Of a DNA stretch of 40,899 bases, positions 19,386 to 25,504 are shown piece after piece (position 1 is the first letter of the stretch; each line of letters begins with the position of its first letter). The notes beneath the pieces were generated by a model. It was given only the letters and a program-made list of their open reading frames with translations. It had not been told where the DNA came from and did not search any database. Source of the stretch: Pseudomonadota bacterium (lineage in GTDB: Bacteria > Pseudomonadota > Alphaproteobacteria > Sphingomonadales > Sphingomonadaceae); the NCBI GenBank assembly GCA_023417515.1, contig JAEZFL010000033.1, positions 1 to 40,899 on the forward strand. Direction: 5' to 3'. Position numbers and translations under genes: made by a program.

Positions 19386-20059
19386 GCGACGGCGCTCTCG
19401 CTTATGAGCGCTTCTACAATGGACGAACCAATGAATGGCTGCTGCGCGCGGGCGACCCGCGCACGCCGCCGATCCTGTTCGTCCCGCCTTTGTTCGAGGA
19501 GCTGAACCGCACCCGCGCGCTGATCGTCGCGGTGATGCGGCGCGTGGCGGCGGAGGGCAATTGCTGCTGGCTGCCGGACCTGCGCGGCACCGGCGAGAGC
19601 CTGCTCGCGCTCGAGGACGCGGCGTGGGACGACTGGCGTCATGACGTCACCGTCGCCGCCGAGCATATCGCCAAGGAGAGCGGCAAGCGCCCGGTGGTGG
19701 CGTCGGTGCGCGGCGCAAGCCTGATCGACGACGGTGTCCAGGCAATCGGCTGGTGGCGCTTCGCTCCGGCGACGGGCGCGGCACTCGCCCGCGACCTCGA
19801 CCGCGCGTCACTCGCCGGCGGAGCGGAATGGGCCGGCTATCCTGCCTCTCCGTCGCTGCGCGAGGCGTTGCGCGCCGCGACCGCGGCTGACGTCACTCCG
19901 GTACGCACGGTGCGGCTGGCGACGGACGCCGGCGCGGCGGATCACAAGGTAGCGGGACCGGCGCTGTGGCGGCGCTCGGAGCCGGGCTCTTCGAGCGCGC
20001 TCTCGAAGGCGCTGGCGGCGGATCTCATCGCGTGGAGCCGCGCATGCGCCGCCTCCTGA
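19382..20059 (+). CDS. Exosortase A-associated alpha/beta hydrolase 2 (divergent)
   Basis: Alpha/beta-hydrolase-like protein resembling the XrtA-associated hydrolase 2 family (TIGR03101-like). The 225-residue product has FVPPLFEELNRTRALI and a strand-turn LPDLRGTGES. At the expected nucleophile elbow it reads ASVRGAS (R110 in place of the catalytic serine). It may therefore not be a conventional hydrolase. The GTG start overlaps the carrier-protein stop, and the 3' end overlaps the next gene by 16 bp. The partner hydrolase 1 follows. Confidence 0.82.
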   Translation: MSDGALAYERFYNGRTNEWLLRAGDPRTPPILFVPPLFEELNRTRALIVAVMRRVAAEGNCCWLPDLRGTGESLLALEDAAWDDWRHDVTVAAEHIAKESGKRPVVASVRGASLIDDGVQAIGWWRFAPATGAALARDLDRASLAGGAEWAGYPASPSLREALRAATAADVTPVRTVRLATDAGAADHKVAGPALWRRSEPGSSSALSKALAADLIAWSRACAAS

Positions 20060-20841
20060 CCTTCGACTGCGAGGGCGCCCAGCTCTGCGCCAGCCTCGAC
20101 GAGGCGGACGGCGCCACCGGACTCCTGATGGTCACGGGCGGGAGCCAGACCCGGATCGGCTCACACCGCCTCTACGAACGCCTTGCCAAAGCGCTGGCAA
20201 GCAAAGGCTTTCCATGCTTCCGCTTCGATCGGCGCGGGACCGGCGACAGCGCGGGCGAGGATCCCGGCTATTGCGGCTCGGCGCCGGACCTGGTGGCCGC
20301 CACCGCCGCCTTTCGCGTCACTCGGCCGGCCTTGCACCATATCGTCGGCCTCGGCCTGTGCGACGGCGCCACCGCGCTGGCGCTCCATGGGGCCGAGGCC
20401 GGGATCGACAGCATCGTCATGGTCAATCCCTGGCTGGTCGAGGCTGAGGAGGATGCGCCGCCGCCCGCGGCGATCCGGCGCCATTATCGCGAGCAGCTGA
20501 CGAGCCTGTTCGGATGGAAGAAATTGCTCGGTGGATCAGTGTCCTATCGGAAGCTGTTGAGAGGCGTCGCCAAGGCTGCCAGGCCGATCGAAGGGTCGGA
20601 ACTTGCCGCCGACGTGGCCCATGCTCTGCGGCGGGATCGAATGCCTGTGACGCTGATCCTGGCGAAAGGCGACGCCACGGCCATTGCCGCGGAGCGCGAG
20701 GTCCGCGCCCGGGCATTTCAGGGACTGGTCGCCCGGCGCGAGGAGATCGACACGGATTCGCATACCTTCGCGAAGTCGGGCGACGTGGAAGCACTCGCGG
20801 CGGCGATCCTCGACGCGCTTTCGCCGTCATGCCCGACTTGA
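20044..20841 (+). CDS. Exosortase A-associated alpha/beta hydrolase 1
   Basis: Alpha/beta-hydrolase-fold protein of the XrtA-associated hydrolase 1 type (TIGR03100-like). From ATG 20044 (GGAG six bases upstream) it has 265 residues. The fold is shown by VTGGSQTRIGSHRLYERLA, FDRRGTGDS and the nucleophile elbow GLGLCDGAT, where cysteine C106 replaces serine. A histidine in DTDSHTFAKSGD is placed like a catalytic histidine. It could act as a thioesterase on the carrier-protein product. The last codons and stop lie in a palindromic repeat. Confidence 0.88.
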   Translation: MRRLLTFDCEGAQLCASLDEADGATGLLMVTGGSQTRIGSHRLYERLAKALASKGFPCFRFDRRGTGDSAGEDPGYCGSAPDLVAATAAFRVTRPALHHIVGLGLCDGATALALHGAEAGIDSIVMVNPWLVEAEEDAPPPAAIRRHYREQLTSLFGWKKLLGGSVSYRKLLRGVAKAARPIEGSELAADVAHALRRDRMPVTLILAKGDATAIAAEREVRARAFQGLVARREEIDTDSHTFAKSGDVEALAAAILDALSPSCPT

Positions 20842-20907
20842 TCTGGCATCCACCTTCTTCAACGACGGCAGCAAGAGAGGTGGACTCCGGATCAAGTCCG
20901 GGGTGAC
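20828..20907. repeat. Palindromic repeat at the 3' end of the hydrolase 1 gene
   Basis: Copy of the repeat family seen at 7078-7181. It has a degenerate left half (ATGCCCGACTTGATCTGGCA) and a clean right hairpin CTCCGGATCAAGTCCGGGG. It lies between the convergent hydrolase 1 and trxB genes and contributes the terminal Cys-Pro-Thr and stop codon of hydrolase 1. Confidence 0.7.
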
Positions 20908-20915
20908 GATCTGGT

Positions 20916-21905
20916 TCAGCCGACCGCGGCTTCCCGAACCGGCTCGTGCTGGGCCGCCTCGAAATCCGCTTCCGCCAGGAACTTCTCGGCGTCGAGGGCG
21001 GACATGCAGCCGGTGCCCGCGGCGGTCACGGCCTGGCGGTAGATCTTGTCCATGACGTCGCCGCAGGCAAACACTCCGGGGACGCTGGTGCGCGTCGTAC
21101 CGGGCTCGACCTTGATGTAGCCGTCATCGTCGAGATCGAGATGGCCGCGGAACAGCTCGGTCGCGGGCGCGTGGCCGATCGCGACGAAGGCGCCGTCGAC
21201 GTCGATCCGCTCGGCGGGCGTACCATTCTGGTCGACCAGGTCGAGGGCGACCAGCTTCTCGGGCTCGCCGCCGGCGACGAAGCTGCCGACCGAGCGGTTC
21301 CACATCACCTTGATGTTGGGATGAGCGAACAGCCGCTCCTGAAGGATCTTCTCCGCGCGCAAGGTGTCGCGGCGGTGGATCAGGATGACGTCGTCGCTGT
21401 GGTTGGTCATGTAGAGCGCTTCCTCGACCGCGGTGTTGCCGCCGCCGATCACCACGACCTTCTTGCCGCGGTAGAAGAAGCCGTCGCAGGTCGCGCAGGC
21501 GCTGACCCCCCTGCCCTTGAGATGCTCCTCGCTCGGCAGGTTCAGCCACTTGGCCTGCGCCCCCGTCGCGATGACGAGGGTGTCGCCTTCATAGATCGTG
21601 CCGCCGTCGCCCTTCATTCGGAACGGGCGCTGGGAGAAATCGACCTCGACGATCTGGTCCCACTCCATGCGCGCTCCGACATGCTCGGCCTGCGCCTGCA
21701 TCTCCTCCATCAGCCAGGGTCCCTGGATGGTGTCGCGGAAGCCGGGATAATTCTCGACGTCGGTGGTGATGGTGAGTTGGCCGCCCGGCTGCATCCCCTG
21801 GACGACGATCGGCTTGAGACCGGCCCGGGCCGCATAGATTGCGGCGGTAAGGCCGGCGGGGCCGGAGCCGAGGATGAGCATGCGCGATTTATGGGTAGCG
21901 GTCAC
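20916..21905 (-). CDS. trxB: Thioredoxin-disulfide reductase
   Basis: NADPH-dependent flavoprotein that reduces thioredoxin in the cytoplasm. From the GTG at 21905 the protein is 329 residues, normal for TrxB. An AAAGGA ribosome-binding site lies just upstream. A longer in-frame start at 21980 is unlikely. FAD-binding GSGPAGLTAAIYAARAG is near the N-terminus. The redox-active pair is SACATCDGFFYRG, with NADPH-binding VIGGGNTAVEEA after it. The C-terminal FAD motif is GVFACGDV. The gene is monocistronic, convergent with hydrolase 1 and divergent from the cupin gene. Confidence 0.96.
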   Translation of the reverse strand: MTATHKSRMLILGSGPAGLTAAIYAARAGLKPIVVQGMQPGGQLTITTDVENYPGFRDTIQGPWLMEEMQAQAEHVGARMEWDQIVEVDFSQRPFRMKGDGGTIYEGDTLVIATGAQAKWLNLPSEEHLKGRGVSACATCDGFFYRGKKVVVIGGGNTAVEEALYMTNHSDDVILIHRRDTLRAEKILQERLFAHPNIKVMWNRSVGSFVAGGEPEKLVALDLVDQNGTPAERIDVDGAFVAIGHAPATELFRGHLDLDDDGYIKVEPGTTRTSVPGVFACGDVMDKIYRQAVTAAGTGCMSALDAEKFLAEADFEAAQHEPVREAAVG

Positions 21906-21970
21906 GAAAGGTCCTTTCTTCAGGACCGAGTTAGGCGGCGCTCCGGCGCCGCGCAAGCGAGGGAAAGGAC

Positions 21971-21987
21971 TTGACCACAAGCTTGTG
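21971..21987. promoter_or_regulatory. Possible operator palindrome between trxB and the oxygenase gene
   Basis: A perfect 12-bp palindrome CACAAGCTTGTG (21976-21987) overlaps TTGACC at 21971-21976 in the divergent trxB/oxygenase promoter region. Its symmetry and position suggest a binding site for a dimeric regulator. No regulator is identified and no clear -10 box follows. Confidence 0.3.
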
Positions 21988-22023
21988 AAGCCGTCCTGCT
22001 GAGCCGTCGAGGGAGAGCCGCAG

Positions 22024-23259
22024 ATGGGGACGAAGGCGCGTGGGGTTCAGCCGGTGGAAGCGAGCGCGGCGACCGCGCCGCATTGGTCGGACGACCCGCT
22101 CGGTTTCCTGATCGCGCCAGTCACCCACGAGGAGTTCTTCGAGCGCTATTACGAGCAGGCGCCGCTGCTCACCGCGCGCGGGCGGCCGGATCTCTATGCC
22201 GACATGCTGACGATCGAGACGCTCGACGCCTTCATCAACAGCGCCGACCTGCGTCAGGGGATGCTCGACCTCGCCAACCAGGCGAACCGGGTCGAGGCGA
22301 GCAGCTACATCAACGAGGGCGGGCGCATCATCACGCCGGTGGTGGCGGAAAAATATCTCGAGGGCGCGACGATCATCCTGCCCCATCTCCACGAATCGAT
22401 GGCCGAGCTCGGCGAGTTCTGCCGGGCGATCGAGGGAGTCTTCTCCTGCCACGTGCAGACCAACGTCTACCTGACCCCGGCAAGCGCCCAGGGCTTCCCG
22501 ATCCACTATGACAATCACGACGTGTTCGTGATGCAGATTTCCGGCGCCAAGCGGTGGAGCTTCTACGGCGCGCCGGTGGCGACGCCCTATCGCGGCGAGG
22601 GCTTCGAACTCGGCCGGCACGAGCCGGGGCCGGTGACCGAGAGCTTCACCCTCACGCCGGGCAATTGCCTCTACGTCCCGCGCGGAGTCATGCACGCCGC
22701 GCCCAATGCCGGCGACGAGCCGTCCCTTCACATAACCGTCGGCCTGATCACCAAGACCTGGGCGGATCTCATCTTGGAATCCGTGTCGGAGCTGGCGCTG
22801 AGCGAGCCGGCTTTCCGTCGCTCGTTGCCAGCCGGCTACGCCCGCCAGGAATTCGACCGAGAGGAGGCGCGGCGCCATTTCGCGACGCTGACCACGCTGA
22901 TCGCCGACAAAGCCAGCATGGACAATGCCTTCGACCTGATGGCCGACGAGTTCCTGCGGATGCGGCGGCCGAACCTGGCCGGCGTGATCGCGGGCACGCC
23001 CGAAGTGCCGCGTGAGGGCGACCGCTTTCGAAAGCGTCCACTGGTGCCCTGGCAGGTGGCCGACGACGAGGGCAAGCTGGCGCTGATCGGTCCGGGCGGC
23101 GACATCTTCTTCGACGACGATGACGGCGACGCTCTGGACGTCGCCTTGTCCGGCAAGCCGTTCGGCGTCGGCGACCTGCCCTGCAAGGACCCGAGGCGAG
23201 TCCTGCGCAAGCTGTGGGCGAACGGTTATCTCGAGCGCATTCCTAGCGGCGCCGCGTAA
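22024..23259 (+). CDS. JmjC/cupin Fe(II)-2-oxoglutarate oxygenase (RoxA/YcfD-like)
   Basis: Cupin-4/JmjC-fold dioxygenase related to bacterial ribosomal oxygenases such as YcfD, which hydroxylates an arginine of ribosomal protein uL16. The 411-residue product has the iron ligands H161 and D163 in HYDNHD and H224 in VPRGVMHA. A dimerisation/winged-helix C-terminal half follows. The ATG start follows GGAGAG. The cluster D-rich segment GGDIFFDDDDGD near residue 360 is notable. It is divergent from trxB. The target in this organism is inferred only from the family. Confidence 0.88.
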   Translation: MGTKARGVQPVEASAATAPHWSDDPLGFLIAPVTHEEFFERYYEQAPLLTARGRPDLYADMLTIETLDAFINSADLRQGMLDLANQANRVEASSYINEGGRIITPVVAEKYLEGATIILPHLHESMAELGEFCRAIEGVFSCHVQTNVYLTPASAQGFPIHYDNHDVFVMQISGAKRWSFYGAPVATPYRGEGFELGRHEPGPVTESFTLTPGNCLYVPRGVMHAAPNAGDEPSLHITVGLITKTWADLILESVSELALSEPAFRRSLPAGYARQEFDREEARRHFATLTTLIADKASMDNAFDLMADEFLRMRRPNLAGVIAGTPEVPREGDRFRKRPLVPWQVADDEGKLALIGPGGDIFFDDDDGDALDVALSGKPFGVGDLPCKDPRRVLRKLWANGYLERIPSGAA

Positions 23260-23373
23260 CTGTTGCGCATCGGAAACAGTCTCACTTTTCCGCCTTTCCC
23301 CCGCGCAACCAACAAGGACCGGAGGCGTTAGCCCATCATCGCCGATTAAACTAAATCAAGCTTTGGTATTTAA

Positions 23374-23577
23374 ATGCCTGAAAAAACTGACCGGGGGCAG
23401 AGTGGGGAAGCGGAGACGCAGCAGGCCCTCCTGCGCCACACGATCGATCTCAATACGGCCCTGATCGCGCAGGCAGACCGGCTGATCTCTAAGTCGCGCG
23501 CGCCGCAGGCCGAAGCGGCCGAGGCGGGCAACGAGGAGCAGCCAAGACCGAGCAACACGCCCCCGGCCGCGAATTAA
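23374..23577 (+). CDS. Possible small hypothetical protein
   Basis: A 67-residue frame beginning MPEKTDRGQ with a central amphipathic segment (ALLRHTIDLNTALIAQADRLI) and a hydrophilic Ala/Glu/Pro-rich tail. I do not recognise a family. It follows an A+T-rich stretch (about 23342-23375) unusual for this genome, but no clear ribosome-binding site precedes the ATG. It lies between the oxygenase gene and the DUF4893-like gene on the same strand. It could be a real small cytoplasmic protein or a chance frame. Confidence 0.4.
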   Translation: MPEKTDRGQSGEAETQQALLRHTIDLNTALIAQADRLISKSRAPQAEAAEAGNEEQPRPSNTPPAAN

Positions 23578-23634
23578 CCGATCGTCAACCATTTCGGCTC
23601 ACCCCATGCTGGATTGCGCGTGTGGGAGCGCGAG

Positions 23635-24303
23635 ATGACCCGGAATGGTGCCCCGTTGCCCCCGCTTCTGCGGTGCGGCCTGCTCGCCGCCGCGGCGCTG
23701 GGGCTGCTGGCGGGGTGCGAGACGCTTCGCGAGCAGCGCATCGAGGCGGTCGTCGAGCAGCCCGAGCCCGGCTGGCGCGACATCCTCCATCCCGCCGACG
23801 ACGAGCGCATCCTGGACCTCGACAGGGCCTGGGCGAGCGCCCTCGACCAGGCACGCCGCGGCGGCTTCGCCCGGCGGGTGGCGAACGAGGGCCCGCTGCT
23901 CGATCCCGAAGCTGCGCTTCCGCGCGCCGCGCCCGCGCCCGGCTCCTACCGCTGCCGCCTGATCCGGATCAGGCCCGGCAGCCGCCGTATCCGCGCCTTC
24001 ACCGTGCGCGGCCCCTATTTCTGCCATGTCGGCGCGGACACGGCGATGCTCTCGCTGACCCAGCAGACAGGGTCCGAGCGGCCCGGCGGATATCTGTGGG
24101 AGGAAAGCGACATCCGCATGATCTTCATCGGCGCCGCGGCACGGGGGCGCGAGGACGGCCCGCCCGCCTATGGCGACATCGCCGGGCGCAACGTCGTCGG
24201 CATATTGGAGCGGGTCGGCCAGTTCCGCTACCGCCTGGTCGTGCCCGACCCGGCGAGCGGCGCGACGCTCGAGATCCTCGAGCTGATCCCGGCCCTGACC
24301 TGA
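23635..24303 (+). CDS. DUF4893-like lipoprotein
   Basis: Predicted lipoprotein of 222 residues with signal peptide and lipobox LLAGC (cysteine about 26 residues in). The mature part resembles the DUF4893 family, with YRCRLIRIRP and PYFCHVG segments and two conserved-looking cysteines that might form a disulfide. The ATG at 23635 is chosen because GGGAG lies six bases upstream; an in-frame TTG at 23614 is less likely. The function is unknown. tRNA-Met follows on the opposite strand. Confidence 0.8.
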   Translation: MTRNGAPLPPLLRCGLLAAAALGLLAGCETLREQRIEAVVEQPEPGWRDILHPADDERILDLDRAWASALDQARRGGFARRVANEGPLLDPEAALPRAAPAPGSYRCRLIRIRPGSRRIRAFTVRGPYFCHVGADTAMLSLTQQTGSERPGGYLWEESDIRMIFIGAAARGREDGPPAYGDIAGRNVVGILERVGQFRYRLVVPDPASGATLEILELIPALT

Positions 24304-24313
24304 TGGTGAAAGG

Positions 24314-24390
24314 TGGTAGCGGAGGAGGGACTTGAACCCCCGACACGCGGATTATGATTCCGCTGCTCTAACCAGCTGAGCTACTCCGCC
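24314..24390 (-). tRNA. tRNA-Met (anticodon CAT)
   Basis: A 77-nt cloverleaf read on the minus strand from GGCGGAGTAGCTCAGCTGG to an encoded CCA. The anticodon stem GCGGA/TCCGC encloses loop ATCATAA, giving anticodon CAT. The T arm contains GGTTCAAGTCC. The first acceptor pair is a G1-T72 wobble and the discriminator is A. The overall sequence matches the elongator tRNA-Met type of alphaproteobacteria rather than initiator tRNA; tRNA-Ile2 with modified CAT is less likely. Confidence 0.93.
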
Positions 24391-24481
24391 CCAATCGGCG
24401 AGCCGGCGCTATAGAAAGGGCCGCCCGAGCGGTCAACTGGCGAGAGCACGCCTTGGATTCAAGGCCGGAACCCGCCGCAGC

Positions 24482-24522
24482 CCCTGTCGTTTCGGGAAGT
24501 CGAAGCCTCATTGGAGACAGGG
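24482..24522 (+). promoter_or_regulatory. Possible leader hairpin before the DUF3775-like gene
   Basis: CCCTGTC (24482-24488) can pair with GACAGGG (24516-24522), enclosing a nested TTCG/CGAA pairing. The 3' arm overlaps the likely ribosome-binding stretch of the gene starting at 24526, so folding could limit its translation. Regulation is inferred from position only. Confidence 0.25.
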
Positions 24523-24525
24523 CAG

Positions 24526-24954
24526 ATGGACCTGCTGACACCGCTCGAAACCTATTGCCGACTGATCCTGCGCGCCCGCGAGCTGGAGGCGCAGGTCCCG
24601 GCCCAGGATCCGGACGAGGATCCCGACAATGTCGACGACGTGTCGGACGACGACGAGGATCCGACACAGGCCCTGTCGGTGCTCAACGACGAGATGAACA
24701 GCGTCGAGGAGGAGATCGCGGCGGTGCTCGACGACCTCGCCGACGATCAGCTCGCCGAAGCGGTGGCGCTCGCCTGGGTCGGAATCGGCACGTTCGACTC
24801 CACCGAGTGGGAGGATGCTTGCGCCGAGGCGAACGATCTCGATTCGGACGAGCGGATCGACGAGCTGATGAACATGCCGACGCTCGCGGCCAATATTGAG
24901 AGCGGCCTCGCCGCGTTCGACTACAGTTGCGACGACATCGGCCAGCTCGACTAG
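24526..24954 (+). CDS. DUF3775-like acidic protein
   Basis: A 142-residue, strongly acidic cytoplasmic protein. It starts MDLLTPLETYCRLILRAREL, resembling DUF3775 proteins, and contains an Asp/Glu-rich linker near residues 28-50 followed by helical segments (ELMNMPTLAANIESGL near the end). The ATG at 24526 is preferred over an upstream TTG at 24511. The stop codon lies in a CTAG tetramer shared with the stop of the convergent 2H phosphoesterase gene. The function is unknown. Confidence 0.75.
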   Translation: MDLLTPLETYCRLILRARELEAQVPAQDPDEDPDNVDDVSDDDEDPTQALSVLNDEMNSVEEEIAAVLDDLADDQLAEAVALAWVGIGTFDSTEWEDACAEANDLDSDERIDELMNMPTLAANIESGLAAFDYSCDDIGQLD

Positions 24955-25454
24955 CCGCGGAACGGATAAGTCCGGATCTGCTCCCAGGGACCGCCACGGT
25001 AACGCCATGACGCCAGGCCGCGAATCGACAGCGGCCGCGGGTAGATGGCGGCCTGGAGCTGCTTCTGAAGCGCGATCGCGTCGCGGCGGGCGACCTTGTT
25101 CTGGACGGTGACGTGCGGGCGCCACGGTGCCTGGTCCTGCGGCATCAACAGGCCGTGAAACGCCTCGGCGAGGTCGAGCCTCATGTCCTCCAGCGGCTCG
25201 CTTTCGACCTGGAAGGCGGTCCCCTCGCCCAGGTCCATGACGCCAAGAATGCGCGCGCGCGGCGCCGGCGCGGCGGCATGGTCGCCGAGCCGCTGGCCGA
25301 GCTCGCGCTCGAGCGACGGCGGCAAGTGGCGGAACAGGGTGAGATGAACGGGGACCCGGTTCAGCTCGGGCGGATAATGCGCGCGGCGCAGCCCTTCGAG
25401 CCAGGCATGGTCGTCGCTGCCGAAGGTGGCGGTGACGATCAGCGGAGTCAGCAT
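24951..25454 (-). CDS. 2'-5' RNA ligase/2H phosphoesterase family protein
   Basis: Small 2H-superfamily enzyme of 167 residues with the two HxT motifs HLTLF (about residue 37) and HVTVQ (about residue 114) that form the active site. Relatives open 2',3'-cyclic phosphates or join tRNA half-molecules in vitro. The substrate here is not known. It follows kup on the same strand after two tandem hairpins, which probably insulate the two transcripts. It shares its CTAG stop tetramer with the convergent DUF3775-like gene. Confidence 0.85.
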   Translation of the reverse strand: MLTPLIVTATFGSDDHAWLEGLRRAHYPPELNRVPVHLTLFRHLPPSLERELGQRLGDHAAAPAPRARILGVMDLGEGTAFQVESEPLEDMRLDLAEAFHGLLMPQDQAPWRPHVTVQNKVARRDAIALQKQLQAAIYPRPLSIRGLASWRYRGGPWEQIRTYPFRG

Positions 25455-25456
25455 GG

Positions 25457-25477
25457 ATCCTGAAGCAAGTTCAGGAT
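25457..25477. repeat. Small hairpin upstream of the 2H phosphoesterase gene
   Basis: ATCCTGAA (25457-25464) and TTCAGGAT (25470-25477) form a perfect 8-bp stem with loop GCAAG. It sits between the kup stop hairpin and the 2H phosphoesterase start. It and the adjacent hairpin look like a two-hairpin interspersed repeat unit. Confidence 0.65.
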
Positions 25478-25504
25478 GGAAATCTGACGCAACGTCAGAT
25501 TTCC
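25478..25504 (-). terminator. Strong hairpin containing the kup stop codon
   Basis: GGAAATCTGAC (25478-25488) and GTCAGATTTCC (25494-25504) form an 11-bp perfect stem with a 5-base loop. The kup stop codon (25495-25497) lies inside the stem. It could stop or attenuate transcription before the 2H phosphoesterase gene. No T-run follows, so intrinsic termination is uncertain, and mRNA protection is an alternative role. Confidence 0.5.
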
